Below, piece after piece: positions 9,672 through 20,034 of a stretch of DNA of 64,000 bases. Each line of letters starts with the position of its first letter. Position 1 is the stretch's first letter. The position numbers were made by a program, and so were the translations under genes. A model generated the notes under the pieces. That model did not search any database and had not been told where the DNA came from. It was given only the letters and a program-made list of their open reading frames with translations. Source of the stretch: Pseudoxanthomonas sp. J31 (lineage in GTDB: Bacteria > Pseudomonadota > Gammaproteobacteria > Xanthomonadales > Xanthomonadaceae); assembly GCF_000510725.1 (NCBI RefSeq), contig NZ_AZNZ01000003.1, positions 248,001-312,000 on the forward strand, given 5' to 3'.

Positions 9672-11954
9672 TCAGACCGTCGCCGGCAGCAGCTTCTCCG
9701 GTTCGGACTGGGCCTCGACCACCAGCTCGCCGTCGACCACGTCGATGTGGACGCGGCCGCCGTTGACCAGCTTGCCGAACAGCAGCTCGTCGGCCAGCGG
9801 GCGCTTGATCCGGTCCTGGATCACGCGCGCCATCGGGCGGGCGCCCATCAGCGGGTCGAAGCCGTGCTGGGCCAGCCACTCGCGCGCGTTCGGCGAGGCG
9901 GTCATGGCCACCCGCTTCTCGTTGAGCTGCATCTCCAGCTCGATCAGGAACTTGTCCACCACCCGCAGGATGTGCTCGAAGGCCAGCGGCTGGAACTGCA
10001 CCACCGCGTCCAGGCGGTTGCGGAACTCCGGGCTGAAGGTGCGGCGGATCACTTCCATCGCGTCGGTGGAGTGGTCCTGGCGGGTGAAGCCGATCGAGCG
10101 CCGCGAGGCCTGGGCCGCGCCGGCGTTGGTGGTCATCACGATCACCACGTTCTTGAAGTTGGCCTCGCGCCCGTTGGTGTCGGTCAGCACGCCGCGGTCC
10201 ATGACCTGCAGCAGGATGTTGAAGATGTCCGGGTGGGCCTTCTCCACCTCGTCCAGCAGCAGTACGCAGTGCGGCGTCTTGACGATCTTCTCGGTCAGCA
10301 GGCCGCCCTGGTCGAAGCCTACGTAGCCCGGGGGCGCGCCGATCAGGCGCGAGACCGAGTGCGGCTCCATGTACTCGGACATGTCGAAGCGCACCAGCTC
10401 GATGCCCAGCTGCAGGGCCAGCTGGCGGGTCACCTCGGTCTTGCCCACGCCGGTGGGGCCGGCGAACAGGAAGTTGCCGATCGGCTTGTCCGGGTTGCCC
10501 AGGCCGCTGCGCGCCAGCTTGATCGCCGAGGCCAGGGTCTCGATGGCCGGGTCCTGGCCGAAGATCACCATCTTCAGGTTGCGCTCCAGGTGCTGGAGCA
10601 CGTCCTTGTCGGTGGCGCTGACCTGCTTGGCCGGGATCCGCGCCATCTTGGCGACGATGGTCTCGATTTCCTCGACGTCGATCAGCTCCTTGCGCGCGCC
10701 TTCCGGCAGCAGGCGCTGGCGGGCGCCGGCCTCGTCGATCACGTCGATGGCCTTGTCCGGCAGCAGGCGGTCGCCGATGTGCTTGACCGACAGGTCCACC
10801 GCGGCCTGGATCGCCTCGTCGGCGTAGGTCACGCCGTGGTGGGCCTCGTACTTGGCCTTCAGTCCCTGCAGGATCTCGTAGGCCTCGCCCACCGTCGGCT
10901 CGACGATGTCGATCTTCTGGAAGCGGCGGGCCAGCGCCCGGTCCTTCTCGAAGATGCCGCGGTATTCCTGGAAGGTGGTCGAACCGATGCAGCGCAGCTC
11001 GCCGGAGGCCAGCGCGGGCTTGATCAGGTTCGAGGCATCCATGGTGCCGCCGGAGGCGGAGCCGGCGCCGATGATGGTGTGGATCTCGTCGATGAACAGG
11101 ATCGCGCCGGGGATCTTCTTGACCGCGGCCAGCACGCCCTTCAGGCGCTTCTCGAAGTCGCCGCGGTACTTGGTCCCGGCCACCAGGGCGCCCAGGTCCA
11201 GCGAGTAGATCACCGCGTCGGCCAGCACCTCCGGCACCTCGCCGTCGACGATGCGCTTGGCCAGGCCCTCGGCGATGGCGGTCTTGCCCACGCCGGCCTC
11301 GCCCACGTACAGCGGGTTGTTCTTGCGGCGGCGGCACAGCACCTGGATGGTGCGCTCGATCTCGTCGGCGCGGCCGACCAGCGGGTCGATCTTGCCGGCC
11401 CGGGCCTGCTCGTTGAGGTTGGTGGCGTACTCGGTGAGGACGTCGGTCTTGCCCTCGCCCTCGCCGCCCTCGGCGCGCCCTTCCCCGTCCGGGGAGGCGG
11501 CGCCCGGCTCGGGCTCGTCGCCCAGCTTGGCGATGCCGTGCGACAGGTAATTGACCACGTCCAGCCGGGTCACGTCCTGCTGGGTGAGGAAGTAGACCGC
11601 GTGCGAGTCCTTCTCGCCGAAGATCGCCACCAGCACGTTGGCGCCGGTGACCTCCTTCTTGCCCGAGGACTGCACGTGGTAGACGGCCCGCTGCAGCACG
11701 CGCTGGAAGCCCAGGGTGGGCTGGGTGTCGCGGCCGTCGTCGTCGGCCAGGCGGGAGACGGAAGCCTCGATGGCCTGCTCCAGGTCCACCCGCAGGCGTT
11801 CGAAGTCGGCACCGCACGCCCGCAGCACGGCCTGGGCCGAGGGGTTGTCGAGCAGGGCCAGCAGCAGGTGCTCGACCGTCATGAACTCATGACGGGCTTC
11901 GCGCGCCCGCTTGTAGCACTGGCCGATGGTCTGTTCGAGGTCTTTGCTGAACAT
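9672..11954 (-). CDS. clpA: ClpAP protease ATPase subunit ClpA
   Basis: This is a 760-residue Hsp100 unfoldase that feeds substrates to ClpP. It has the N-domain ([20 protein letters not shown] onward, about 1-145), a short Gly/Glu-rich linker (about 147-170), the first AAA+ module with GEAGVGKT at 218-225 and [13 protein letters not shown], and the second with [10 protein letters not shown] near residue 496 and [12 protein letters not shown]. The start at 11954 matches the E. coli N-terminus; an upstream extension is unlikely. It follows clpS by 117 bp on the same strand, the usual adaptor-unfoldase pair. Confidence 0.97.
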   Translation of the reverse strand: MFSKDLEQTIGQCYKRAREARHEFMTVEHLLLALLDNPSAQAVLRACGADFERLRVDLEQAIEASVSRLADDDGRDTQPTLGFQRVLQRAVYHVQSSGKKEVTGANVLVAIFGEKDSHAVYFLTQQDVTRLDVVNYLSHGIAKLGDEPEPGAASPDGEGRAEGGEGEGKTDVLTEYATNLNEQARAGKIDPLVGRADEIERTIQVLCRRRKNNPLYVGEAGVGKTAIAEGLAKRIVDGEVPEVLADAVIYSLDLGALVAGTKYRGDFEKRLKGVLAAVKKIPGAILFIDEIHTIIGAGSASGGTMDASNLIKPALASGELRCIGSTTFQEYRGIFEKDRALARRFQKIDIVEPTVGEAYEILQGLKAKYEAHHGVTYADEAIQAAVDLSVKHIGDRLLPDKAIDVIDEAGARQRLLPEGARKELIDVEEIETIVAKMARIPAKQVSATDKDVLQHLERNLKMVIFGQDPAIETLASAIKLARSGLGNPDKPIGNFLFAGPTGVGKTEVTRQLALQLGIELVRFDMSEYMEPHSVSRLIGAPPGYVGFDQGGLLTEKIVKTPHCVLLLDEVEKAHPDIFNILLQVMDRGVLTDTNGREANFKNVVIVMTTNAGAAQASRRSIGFTRQDHSTDAMEVIRRTFSPEFRNRLDAVVQFQPLAFEHILRVVDKFLIELEMQLNEKRVAMTASPNAREWLAQHGFDPLMGARPMARVIQDRIKRPLADELLFGKLVNGGRVHIDVVDGELVVEAQSEPEKLLPATV

Positions 11955-12071
11955 GGCTCGCTCCGGCGGTTTGCCAACAATATGCGGCCTGCCACCGGCA
12001 ATTCCAGCGTGCCGGCGCAACGCCGTGTTCAGCCGGCGGCAGGCCGGCGCCCGGGCGGGGCATCCCGCGGG

Positions 12072-12392
12072 TCAGGCCTTCTCCATCGTGCACAACAGCG
12101 GGTGCTGGTTCATGCGGGAGAACTCGTTGACCTGGGCTACCTTGGATTCGGCCACTTCGCGCGTGAAGACACCGCAGACGCCACGTCCCCGGGTGTGGAC
12201 GTGGAGCATCACCTGGGTGGCGCGCTCCAGGTCCATGCCGAAGAACTGCTGCAGCACGGCCACGACGAAGTCCATGGGGGTGTAGTCGTCGTTCAGCAGG
12301 ATCACCTGGTACATCGGCGGCGGCGCGACTTCAGGCCGGCCGGTATCGACCAGGGTGCCGTGTTCGTGATCGTGGCGGGGGTTGCTCGACAT
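12072..12392 (-). CDS. clpS: ClpA adaptor ClpS
   Basis: This 106-residue adaptor, the same length as E. coli ClpS, delivers N-degron substrates to ClpAP. The flexible N-terminus leads into [18 protein letters not shown], then [20 protein letters not shown] and [13 protein letters not shown], ending [10 protein letters not shown]. The residues that line the hydrophobic N-degron pocket (the NDDYTPM segment and the H in MLHVH) are present. A TATAAT box lies only 7 bases upstream of the ATG, so its mRNA may be leaderless. Confidence 0.96.
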   Translation of the reverse strand: MSSNPRHDHEHGTLVDTGRPEVAPPPMYQVILLNDDYTPMDFVVAVLQQFFGMDLERATQVMLHVHTRGRGVCGVFTREVAESKVAQVNEFSRMNQHPLLCTMEKA

Positions 12393-12399
12393 GTACGGG

Positions 12400-12405
12400 A
12401 TTATA
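12400..12405 (-). promoter_or_regulatory. perfect -10 box (TATAAT) of clpS
   Basis: On the minus strand TATAAT is followed by CCCGTAC and then the clpS ATG. A start at the usual distance would fall on or one base before the A of the ATG. No good -35 hexamer is visible at 16-18 bp. Confidence 0.6.
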
Positions 12406-12501
12406 CGTTCCGGCGCGCCACGCGACCCCAAAGGCGCGGCGGATGGACGCGGCCGCCGCGGCTGCCGGACAATTCCCCGATCCTTCCCCCCGGATGCCCG
12501 C

Positions 12502-12975
12502 ATGAGCGCCCTTCCCCGCCTAGCCGCCGCGCTGCTGGCGCTGGCCCTGCCCCTGTCCGCCGCGGCCGCGGGCCCCGACCGCGCGGTCGCGCGCATGCTC
12601 GACCAGCTCGGCCACGCCTACGAGGTGGACGAGGACGGCGACTTCCGCCTGGTCCTCGGGCTGGAGGACGAACGCTCCCAGGTGGTCATCGTGCGTTCGC
12701 CGGTGGAGACCTTCGGCAGCCTCCGCGTGCGTGAGGTGTGGTCGCCGGCCTGGTCGGCCGCGGGCGCGTTCCCGGTGGCGGTGGCCAACCGCCTGCTGGA
12801 GGCCTCGGCCGGACAGAAGCTCGGTGGCTGGGTGCGCCAGGGCGACTACGCGGTACTGGTGATCCAGCTGCCGGCCGACGCCGGCGCGCAGGCCCTGGAC
12901 GACGTCATCGCCTACGCCGCGGCCGCCGCCGACCTGATGGAGCTGGAACTGGGCGACGGGAGCGACGACTACTGA
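12502..12975 (+). CDS. exported YbjN-domain protein
   Basis: This encodes 157 residues. A signal peptide covers about residues 1-23 ([20 protein letters not shown], then AAAGPD). The mature region resembles the YbjN/type III chaperone-like fold: [20 protein letters not shown], then [16 protein letters not shown] and [23 protein letters not shown], ending in an acidic tail. The family has no fixed biochemical role. Its stop overlaps the ATG of the Nudix gene by one base (TGATG), and that gene in turn overlaps mnmA, so the three are translationally coupled. It is divergent from clpS. Confidence 0.75.
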   Translation: MSALPRLAAALLALALPLSAAAAGPDRAVARMLDQLGHAYEVDEDGDFRLVLGLEDERSQVVIVRSPVETFGSLRVREVWSPAWSAAGAFPVAVANRLLEASAGQKLGGWVRQGDYAVLVIQLPADAGAQALDDVIAYAAAAADLMELELGDGSDDY

Positions 12976-13415
12976 TGGCCTGGCATCCCCACGTCACCGT
13001 GGCCAGCGTGGTCGCCCGCGAAGGGCGGCTGCTGCTGGTCGAGGAGCGGATCGACGGCCGCCTGGTGCTGAACCAGCCGGCCGGGCACCTGGAGCCGGGC
13101 GAGAGCCTGGCCGAGGCCGCCGTGCGCGAGGCCCTGGAGGAAACCGGTTGGGACATCCGCCTGGACGCCTTCATCGGCTGCTACCAGTGGAAGGCCCCGG
13201 ACGGCAGCGACTACCTGCGCTTCGCCTTCGCCGGCACCGCCCTGCTCCACCACCCGGAGCGGACTCTCGATGAAGGCATCGAGCGCGCCGTGTGGCTGGC
13301 GCCGGACGAACTGCTGGCCGAATCCGCCCGCCACCGCAGCCCGCTGGTCTGGCAGGTGGCTGCCGACTGGCTGGCCGGGCGGCGCCAGCCACTGGACCTG
13401 GTGCGGCAGCTGTGA
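12975..13415 (+). CDS. Nudix hydrolase (NudJ-like)
   Basis: This is a 146-residue cytoplasmic pyrophosphohydrolase. The complete Nudix box is seen at about residues 37-59 ([20 protein letters not shown], then TGW), with all the metal-binding glutamates. Upstream strands [19 protein letters not shown] and downstream [11 protein letters not shown] fit the NudJ/thiamine-pyrophosphate hydrolase branch, which often sits directly before mnmA in gammaproteobacteria. The exact substrate cannot be told. Its TGA overlaps the GTG start of mnmA. Confidence 0.88.
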   Translation: MAWHPHVTVASVVAREGRLLLVEERIDGRLVLNQPAGHLEPGESLAEAAVREALEETGWDIRLDAFIGCYQWKAPDGSDYLRFAFAGTALLHHPERTLDEGIERAVWLAPDELLAESARHRSPLVWQVAADWLAGRRQPLDLVRQL

Positions 13416-14542
13416 GCACGCCGCCGCGCACTGTCGTCGGCGTGTCCGGCGGCGTCGATTCCTCGGTGGCCGCGCTGCTGCTGGCCCGCGCCGGCGAGCC
13501 GTTGGCCGGGCTGTTCATGCAGAACTGGGACGACGACGGCAGCGGCGAGTGCCGCGCCGAGGAGGACCGCCGCGATGCGGTGGCGGTGTGCGGCCGCCTC
13601 GGCATCCCGTTCCATTTCCGCGACTTCTCGAAGGAGTACTGGGCCGGGGTGTTCGAGCACTTCCTGGCCGAGTACGCCGCCGGGCGCACGCCCAACCCGG
13701 ACGTGCTGTGCAACCGCGAGGTCAAGTTCAAGCACTTCCTCGACGCGGCGCGCGACCTGGGGGCCGAGCGCATCGCCACCGGCCACTACGCCCAGGTCGT
13801 GCACGAGGGCGGACGCTGGCGGCTGCTGCGCGGCGCCGACCGCGACAAGGACCAGAGCTACTTCCTGCACCAGCTGGGGCAGGAACAGCTGGCGGCCACC
13901 CTGTTCCCGATCGGCCACCTGCCCAAGGCGCAGGTGCGCGCGATCGCACGCGAGGCCGGGCTGCCGACCCACGCCAAGAAGGATTCCACCGGCATCTGCT
14001 TCATCGGCGAGCGCGACTTCCGCCAGTTCCTCGGCCGCTACCTGCCGGCGCAGCCGGGCGAGATCCGCGACCCGCGGGGGGTGCGGATCGGCACCCACCC
14101 GGGGGTGTTCTACTTCACCCTGGGCCAGCGCGAGGGCCTGGCCATCGGTGGCGTGCGCGGCCGCCCGGCCGCGCCCTGGTACGTGGTCGGCAAGGACGTG
14201 GCCGCCAACATCCTGTACGTGGACCAGGACCGCGACAGCCCCTGGCTGATGTCCAGCACCATCCGCACCGAGGCCATGCACTGGATCGAGGGCGCGGCGC
14301 CGGCGTCGGAGTTCGAGTGCAGCGCCCAGGTCCGCTACCGCCAGCAGGAAGAGCCGTGCCGGGTGCGGGTGCTGGACGACGGCAGCCTGTCGGTGCGTTT
14401 CCTCCGCCCGCAGCGGGCGGCGACCCCGGGGCAGTCGCTGGTGCTGTACGACGGCCCGGCCTGCCTGGGGGGCGCGGTGATCGCTTCCACCGATGCCCCG
14501 GTGCCGGGCGATGCCGGGCGGGCGGCTGTGGTCGCCAGCTAG
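13412..14542 (+). CDS. mnmA: tRNA-specific 2-thiouridylase MnmA
   Basis: This 376-residue enzyme adds sulfur to U34 of tRNA-Lys, -Glu and -Gln. The PP-loop SGGVDSS is at residues 12-18, the first catalytic cysteine C100 ([11 protein letters not shown]) and the second C196 ([13 protein letters not shown]), with the signature AKKDSTGIC complete. The GTG start at 13412 overlaps the Nudix stop (GTGA) and fits the family N-terminus; a longer frame exists upstream but is only the Nudix gene read out of phase. hflD follows 10 bp downstream, the standard pairing. Confidence 0.96.
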   Translation: MSTPPRTVVGVSGGVDSSVAALLLARAGEPLAGLFMQNWDDDGSGECRAEEDRRDAVAVCGRLGIPFHFRDFSKEYWAGVFEHFLAEYAAGRTPNPDVLCNREVKFKHFLDAARDLGAERIATGHYAQVVHEGGRWRLLRGADRDKDQSYFLHQLGQEQLAATLFPIGHLPKAQVRAIAREAGLPTHAKKDSTGICFIGERDFRQFLGRYLPAQPGEIRDPRGVRIGTHPGVFYFTLGQREGLAIGGVRGRPAAPWYVVGKDVAANILYVDQDRDSPWLMSSTIRTEAMHWIEGAAPASEFECSAQVRYRQQEEPCRVRVLDDGSLSVRFLRPQRAATPGQSLVLYDGPACLGGAVIASTDAPVPGDAGRAAVVAS

Positions 14543-14552
14543 AATACCGGCC

Positions 14553-15164
14553 ATGGAAAATCCCCATAGCGATCGCGTGCTGGCGCTGGCCGGCCTGGCC
14601 CAGTCCCTGCAGCAGGTGCGGCGCATCGCCGAGACCGGCCACAGCGACACCGGCGCCGCCCAGCCCGTCCTGGACAGCGTGTTCCGGATCGACGCCCCTT
14701 CCGCCGCCGACGTCTACGGCGGCGTGCCGGCGCTGGCCCCGGGCCTGCGCCTGCTCGACGCCTACCTGGCCAGCCGCGCCGACGACCCGCTGCTGCCGCG
14801 CCTGGCCCTGGCCACGGTCCAGCTGGAGCGCCGCTTCTCCGGCGAGCCGGCGACCATGCAGGCGGTGGGCAACGGCATCGCCGGCCTGGCCGCGCGCGCC
14901 GAGGAACTGGGCAGCACCCACCCGGAGGTCCTGTCCGCGCTTGGCGCCCTGTACGCGGACACCATCAGCCACCTGCGGCCGCGGATCATGGTCCAGGGCA
15001 ACCCGCACTACCTCGGCCAGCCCGGCGTGGTCTCGGAGATCCGCGCCCTGCTGCTGGCGGCGGTGCGCTCGGCGCGGCTGTGGCGCCAGCTCGGCGGCAG
15101 CCAGTGGCACTTCCTGTTCGCGCGCAAGGCCATGGCCGAAGCGGTGCGCATGCATCGCAACTGA
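14553..15164 (+). CDS. hflD: HflD family protein
   Basis: This 203-residue, mostly helical protein sits directly after mnmA, where hflD (formerly ycfC) is found in gammaproteobacteria. Typical segments are [19 protein letters not shown] at the N-terminus, [18 protein letters not shown] in the middle and [20 protein letters not shown] near the C-terminus. In E. coli HflD is a peripheral inner-membrane protein proposed to modulate CII stability; its general cellular role is unclear. Length is near the usual 205-213 residues. Confidence 0.9.
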   Translation: MENPHSDRVLALAGLAQSLQQVRRIAETGHSDTGAAQPVLDSVFRIDAPSAADVYGGVPALAPGLRLLDAYLASRADDPLLPRLALATVQLERRFSGEPATMQAVGNGIAGLAARAEELGSTHPEVLSALGALYADTISHLRPRIMVQGNPHYLGQPGVVSEIRALLLAAVRSARLWRQLGGSQWHFLFARKAMAEAVRMHRN

Positions 15165-15196
15165 GCACCAGTTCGCACTGGCAGGGGCGCGGCGGC

Positions 15197-15223
15197 TAAA
15201 GGCAAGGGGTCTACGGCCGATAC
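15197..15223 (+). promoter_or_regulatory. FliA (sigma-28) promoter of the chemoreceptor gene
   Basis: TAAA (15197-15200), 15 bp, then GCCGATAC (15216-15223). This is one mismatch from the flagellar sigma-28 consensus TAAA-N15-GCCGATAA and ends 28 bp before the ATG. Confidence 0.85.
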
Positions 15224-15251
15224 TGCGAACGAGGTTCCGCAGAGATCACCC

Positions 15252-16445
15252 ATGGATTCCCGTTTGCTCTTCCGCATGGCCGCACCGCTGGTGCTGACCC
15301 TCCTGGCTCCCATCGCGATCGGTTTCGACTGGCCGGCTCCGGTGCGCTGGGCGATCCTGACCACCCAGACGCTCGCCTGGTTCGGCTTCGCCGCCTGGCT
15401 GCTGCTGCGTGGCTCCGCCTCTTCCGGACCGTCGCGGGAACATGCGCGCGTGATCCGCGAGCAGGAGCAGCTGCTGGGTGAGCTGCGCAACTTCGTCGGC
15501 AAGGAGATCGAAGGCTCGCGCAGCGAGATCGACCGCGCCCGCGAGCTGATCCGCCAGGCGGTCGCCGGCCTCGGCGGCAGCTTCGACGCGATGAACCGCA
15601 AGTCGCGCCAGCAGAGCCAGGCCATGGCCCGGCTGATCGCCGACCAGGACGGCAACGGCGGGGTCGACGTGGCCCGCTTCGCCCAGCACGCCAGCTCGCG
15701 CATGGAGCAGCTGGTGGAGGCGCTGGAGCAGGTCGCCGGCCAGAGCACGACCACGGTGCAGCACATCGACCAGATGGCCCAGCACCTGGACGGCATCTTC
15801 GCCCTGCTGGAGGACGTCAAGTCGATCGCCGACCAGACCAACCTGCTGGCGCTGAACGCGGCGATCGAGGCGGCCCGCGCCGGCGAGGCCGGCCGCGGCT
15901 TCGCGGTGGTCGCCGACGAGGTGCGCAACCTGTCCGAGCGCTCGACCACCTTCAACGAGCAGATCCGCAAGCTGGCGCACAGTTCCAAGGACGCCATCGC
16001 CAAGGTGCGCGAGACCGTGACCCAGATGGCCTCGCGCGACCTGGACCGCTCCCGCGAGGCCCGCGCCGAAGCCGCGCAGATGCTGCAGAACGTGGCCGCG
16101 ATCAATGCCTCGCTGAGCGAGGGCATGCGCGAGATCTCCGACTGCGGCCGCGCCATCGACGGCTCGGTGGCCGAGGCGGTGCGCGCCCTGCAGTTCGAGG
16201 ACATCGCCACCCAGGCCCTGGGCGGCGCGCACATCCACCTGGACCGCCTGGACACGATCAACCGCGAGGCCATGGCCCTGCAGGAGCTGCTCCAGCGCAA
16301 CAACGGCAGCGACGACGTCGAGCTGATCCGCGCCCTGCAGAAGCTGGGCCAGCGCCTGCGCGAACTGCGCGGCGAGTGGGAGCAGCCGCCGCACAAGCCG
16401 GTTACCCAGCAGAGCATGGGCGCCGGCACGGTGGAGCTGTTCTGA
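15252..16445 (+). CDS. methyl-accepting chemotaxis protein without a periplasmic sensor
   Basis: This is a 397-residue chemoreceptor. Two hydrophobic segments (about residues 8-24 and 32-53) are separated by only a few residues, so there is no periplasmic ligand domain and no recognisable HAMP. The signalling tip is near 184-230 ([20 protein letters not shown], then [21 protein letters not shown]), the CheA/CheW contact region. A second half follows with an unusual C-terminus rather than a clear methylation helix. It may sense membrane state or act as a signalling scaffold. The FliA promoter directly upstream puts it in the flagellar regulon although it lies 10 kb from the flagellar genes. 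Confidence 0.88.
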   Translation: MDSRLLFRMAAPLVLTLLAPIAIGFDWPAPVRWAILTTQTLAWFGFAAWLLLRGSASSGPSREHARVIREQEQLLGELRNFVGKEIEGSRSEIDRARELIRQAVAGLGGSFDAMNRKSRQQSQAMARLIADQDGNGGVDVARFAQHASSRMEQLVEALEQVAGQSTTTVQHIDQMAQHLDGIFALLEDVKSIADQTNLLALNAAIEAARAGEAGRGFAVVADEVRNLSERSTTFNEQIRKLAHSSKDAIAKVRETVTQMASRDLDRSREARAEAAQMLQNVAAINASLSEGMREISDCGRAIDGSVAEAVRALQFEDIATQALGGAHIHLDRLDTINREAMALQELLQRNNGSDDVELIRALQKLGQRLRELRGEWEQPPHKPVTQQSMGAGTVELF

Positions 16446-16471
16446 GCCCCTCCGGCACCCGCACCAACCCG

Positions 16472-16500
16472 GCAGGCCCCGGCTCCGCACCGGGGCCTGC
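16472..16500 (+). terminator. strong hairpin after the chemoreceptor gene
   Basis: A perfect 11-bp GC-rich stem (GCAGGCCCCGG / CCGGGGCCTGC) with a 7-base loop begins 27 bp after the stop codon. It lacks a T tract, so termination would be weak or Rho-assisted. Confidence 0.4.
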
Positions 16501-16504
16501 TGCC

Positions 16505-16687
16505 GTGCAGGCCCCGGAAAACGCGGCCGCACGCAGCACGGCGCTGATGGCCCGGCTGGAGGCCATGGCCCTGCAGGAACTGGCCCTCGCCGCTGCGATC
16601 GGTTCGCCTGCCGCGGCCACCGACCCGCTGCTGGCCTGCGTGGACTGGGACCTGGGCGTGCCCGGGCTACCCTCCCCGGCGGCCTGA
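16505..16687 (+). CDS. possible small protein, uncertain
   Basis: A GTG at 16505 opens a frame of 60 residues ([20 protein letters not shown], later LLACVDWDLGVPG) that looks helical and has high-GC third positions like the true genes around it. It follows the chemoreceptor closely but begins just after a strong hairpin and has no clear ribosome-binding site. No family is recognised. It could equally be a chance frame in GC-rich DNA. Confidence 0.25.
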   Translation: MQAPENAAARSTALMARLEAMALQELALAAAIGSPAAATDPLLACVDWDLGVPGLPSPAA

Positions 16688-17208
16688 TCCCGGCCCGTGT
16701 TCCCGGTCGCGGCGCGCGACCGGCTTCCCTTCCCGCCCGCACGGCCAGGTTCCCCAAGGCTCGTGTTCTCGACCGGCGGCGACGCCCCGGGACGATCGCA
16801 GCCTGCGCCCGGACATGCCTGGCGCTCCCGGATCGACGACCCGCCACGCGCGACTGGCCCCGATTCCCTGATGCGGCCTTGTCCGCGCTACGCGTCGCGG
16901 ACCGGTGCGTCGTACTTCAATAATGGCGCGGGGCCGTGGCAGCCCAGGCGTCGCCGCGCTCCAGCAGGCGCCGCGCTGCTGCGGTGCCCGCGCACTGGTG
17001 GGGGGGGGGCGCGTCGCCACGCGCTGCAGGCTCACCGCCGGGCTGCCTTGGGGCCCACTTCGCATTGCGGGGTTCCCGGGTGCGGCCTTGCCCGGACCAC
17101 ACGATGGCGGAGCCGTGCCGGGACAACGAAGGCACGGGCTGGCGGCGGCGGAAAGCACGACGCCGGCAAGCGCCGGCGTCCGTGGTGCCGGGATCCGGAT
17201 CGGCGCCC
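16688..17208. other. non-coding gap of about 520 bp
   Basis: I see no credible gene here on either strand. Open frames exist but have Pro/Arg/Gly-rich random-looking composition. It contains an uninterrupted run of ten G at 17000-17009, one small AT-rich patch (about 16912-16925, TACTTCAATAATGG) and a hairpin near its right end that serves the minus-strand gene to its right. Confidence 0.55.
17159..17180 (-). terminator. hairpin after the PAS-GGDEF-EAL gene
   Basis: A perfect 9-bp stem (GACGCCGGC / GCCGGCGTC) with a 4-base loop starts 29 bp after the stop codon on the minus strand. It is followed by GTGCTTTCC, a short pyrimidine run. Probable weak intrinsic terminator. Confidence 0.5.
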
Positions 17209-19983
17209 CTACTTGAGCGCCACCGGCCGCGACCACTCGATCACGCCGGCCTCGCTGGCCTGGCGCAGCCACTGCGCCAGTTCACGCGGCGGCAGCGGCC
17301 GGGTGTGCACGTATCCCTGGACCTCGTCGCAACCCCATTGCCGCAGCTGATCCTGCTCCTGCATGGATTCCACGCCCTCGGCCACCACCCGCATGCCCAG
17401 CGCGTGGCCGAGGTGGATGATGGCCTGGGTGACGCCGCCGGCATTGGCGTCGTGCAGCATGCCGCTGACGAAGCTGCGGTCGATCTTCAGCCGCTGCACG
17501 GGGAAGCGGTTGAGGTAGTGCAGGTTGGAGAAACCGGTGCCAAAGTCGTCCACCGCCAGCTGGATGCCGTGGCGTTCGAACACCTTGAAGCAATGGCGCA
17601 GGCTCTCGCTGTCCAGGATCAGGGCGGACTCGGTCAGCTCCAGCTCCAGCCGCGCCGGGGGCCAGCCGGAGCGCTGGCACAGCGCCACCACGCGTTCGGC
17701 GAAGCCGCGGTCGCGCAGCTGCACGCCGGAGACGTTGACCGCGATGCGGCCGAAGTCCAGGCCGGCCGCGTGCCAGGCCACGGCCTGGCGGCAGGCCTCG
17801 GCGATGACCCACTCGCCCAGGCGCACGATCTCGCCGCACTGCTCGGCGATCGGGATGAACTCGCCCGGGTGGCAGGTGCCGCCCGGCCGGTGCCAGCGCA
17901 CCAGCGCCTCGATGCCCGGCGCGTGGCGGTCGTTGATGCTGATCTGCGGCTGGTAGACCAGCGAGAATTCCTCGCGCTCCAGCGCGCCGCGCAGGGTGTG
18001 CTCGATCTCCAGCCGGCGCCGGGTCTGGCGCTGGATCTCGGCATCGTGCATCTGCAGCGAGTTGCGGCCGCGCTCGCGGGCCACGCGCAGGGCCGCGTGC
18101 GCGGCGCGCAGCAGCTCGTCGAAGGCGTTGCCGTCGCCGCCGAGCACCGCCACGCCCACGCTGGCGCCGGCCTTGAGCAGTTCGCCGGCGAACGGCAGCG
18201 GCTCGGACAGCGCCGCGATCAGCTTCATGCCGACGGCCTCGGCGCGGGCGGCATCGGCGCGCAGCATGACCATGAACTCGTCGCCGCCGAGGCGGCCGAA
18301 CAGGTCGTGCTGCGACAGCGTCGCGTGCAGGCGCCCGGCCACCGCCTTGAGCATGGCGTCGCCGGCGGCGTAGCCGAAGGTGTCGTTGATGTTCTTGAAA
18401 CCGTCCAGGTCCAGCAGCAGCAGGGCCAGCGGGGTCGCGCCGGTGGCCAGCGCGTCCTCGATCGCCTCCTCGGCCTGGACCCGCAGCAGGAAACGGTTGG
18501 GCAGGCCGGTAAGCAGGTCGTAGTGCGAGAGCAGCTCGATCCGCTCGCTGGTCTCGCGCTCGCGGCTGATGTCGCGGAACAGGGCGACGAAGCGCTCCGA
18601 CAGGCCTTCGCGGCGGTCCAGCTCCAGGGTCACCTCGACCCAGACGCGCTGGCCGCCGGGGCGGTAGAAGCACAGTTCCAGGCGTTCGGCCGGGCCGCCG
18701 CCGGCCAGCCGCGCCAGCGCCGCCTCGAAGGCGTCGCGCGAGTCGCGGGTGTACAGGGCCAGGGCGTCGTCCAGGGTGATCGGGCCCGGTGGCAGGCCGT
18801 GGATGCGGTAGCACTCGTCGGTCCACTGCACCCGGCGGGTGGCGCACTCGATCTCGCAGCCGCCGATGTGGCCGAGCGCGGAAACCCGGTCCAGCAGCTC
18901 GGTGCGCCAGCGCAGCAGCGCATCGGCGTGGCGCTGCGCGGTCACGTCCTGGAACTGGCCCAGCACGCGCTCGATGTGCCCGGCCGCGTCCAGTTGCGGG
19001 CGCGCCCAGGCCTGCAGGTGCAGCGGCTGGCCCTGGGCATCGGTGAGCTCCAGCACGAAGCGCACCGGCTGGCCGTCGCGGCGCATGCGCTGCCAGGCAC
19101 GCCGCAGCGCGGCCGAAGCCTCGCGCGGCATCCGCCGCAGCCAGGCGCGGGCGCTGTCGCGGTCGCGCGGCGGGTGGCCCAGCAGGCGGTAGAACTCGCG
19201 CGGCCACCAGCCGCTGTCGGTGGCCGGGCTCCACGACCAGGAGGTGATCCCGGCCAGGCGCTGGATTTCCTCCAGCAGCGCCTGCTGCCCGCGCAGCCGT
19301 TCCTCCAGTTGCTTCTGTTCGTCGATCGCGGTATGCGTGCCGATCATCCGCAGCGGGCGGCCGTCGGCGCTCCAGGCCACCACCCGGCCGCTGTCGCGGA
19401 CCCAGCGCCAGCTGCCATTGCAGTGGCGCACGCGGTGTTCGCAGGTGTAGGCGTCGGTGCGGCCGTCCAGGTGCGCGCGCAGGGTCTGGCGCAGGCGCTC
19501 CACGTCCTCCGGGTGGACCATCGCCAGCGCCGATTCCAGGCTGCTGTCGAGCACGTCCTCGGCGGTGAAGCCGAGCATGGCCCGCCAGGTCTCGGAGCGG
19601 AAGATGCGGTTGGCGCCGATGTCCCAGTCCCACAGCCCGTGGCCGGCGCTGTCCAGCGCCACCTGCCAGCGGCTGGCGCCTTCCGGGTCGGGGATGCTCA
19701 GGGTGTAGGCGATGGCTTGGCCGTCGGGGCCGCGCACGGCGCGCAGCCAGCCGTCCAGGCGCCGGTCCGGGCCCGGCAGGCTGCAGGCCACGGCCTGGCG
19801 CTCGCCGGCGGCCAGGCTGGCGCGCAGGTCCTGCAGCAGCGGGGCATAGCGGGCCGCGGCATCGGGCAGGGCCATGGCCTGGGCCGCCGGGTTGGCGGCG
19901 ATCGGACGGCCCTCGGCGTCGAGCACCAGCAGGGCACTTTCGATCGGGTGTTGCAACAGGCTGGCAATTGCGCCGGAATCCAC
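17209..19983 (-). CDS. PAS-GGDEF-EAL cyclic-di-GMP enzyme
   Basis: This encodes 924 residues with no membrane segment. The first roughly 490 residues hold several PAS/PAC units (for example WDIGANRIFRSETWRAMLGF and WRWVRDSGRVVAWSADGRPL). The GGDEF domain has an intact RLGGDEF (near 560-566); the position of the inhibitory RxxD site reads SQHD, so product inhibition is likely absent. The EAL domain (about 670-915) keeps every catalytic motif: EALVRWHRPGG, VNVSGVQL, ELTES, DDFGTGFS, KIDRSF and AEGVES. Both making and degrading c-di-GMP are therefore possible. A FliA-type promoter about 50 bp upstream suggests it tunes c-di-GMP once flagella are built. Confidence 0.93.
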   Translation of the reverse strand: MDSGAIASLLQHPIESALLVLDAEGRPIAANPAAQAMALPDAAARYAPLLQDLRASLAAGERQAVACSLPGPDRRLDGWLRAVRGPDGQAIAYTLSIPDPEGASRWQVALDSAGHGLWDWDIGANRIFRSETWRAMLGFTAEDVLDSSLESALAMVHPEDVERLRQTLRAHLDGRTDAYTCEHRVRHCNGSWRWVRDSGRVVAWSADGRPLRMIGTHTAIDEQKQLEERLRGQQALLEEIQRLAGITSWSWSPATDSGWWPREFYRLLGHPPRDRDSARAWLRRMPREASAALRRAWQRMRRDGQPVRFVLELTDAQGQPLHLQAWARPQLDAAGHIERVLGQFQDVTAQRHADALLRWRTELLDRVSALGHIGGCEIECATRRVQWTDECYRIHGLPPGPITLDDALALYTRDSRDAFEAALARLAGGGPAERLELCFYRPGGQRVWVEVTLELDRREGLSERFVALFRDISRERETSERIELLSHYDLLTGLPNRFLLRVQAEEAIEDALATGATPLALLLLDLDGFKNINDTFGYAAGDAMLKAVAGRLHATLSQHDLFGRLGGDEFMVMLRADAARAEAVGMKLIAALSEPLPFAGELLKAGASVGVAVLGGDGNAFDELLRAAHAALRVARERGRNSLQMHDAEIQRQTRRRLEIEHTLRGALEREEFSLVYQPQISINDRHAPGIEALVRWHRPGGTCHPGEFIPIAEQCGEIVRLGEWVIAEACRQAVAWHAAGLDFGRIAVNVSGVQLRDRGFAERVVALCQRSGWPPARLELELTESALILDSESLRHCFKVFERHGIQLAVDDFGTGFSNLHYLNRFPVQRLKIDRSFVSGMLHDANAGGVTQAIIHLGHALGMRVVAEGVESMQEQDQLRQWGCDEVQGYVHTRPLPPRELAQWLRQASEAGVIEWSRPVALK

Positions 19984-20034
19984 GCCCTGCTCTCTCCAAA
20001 CTCCCCCGGGGGGGCTCCCGGGGCGGTCATGCCG

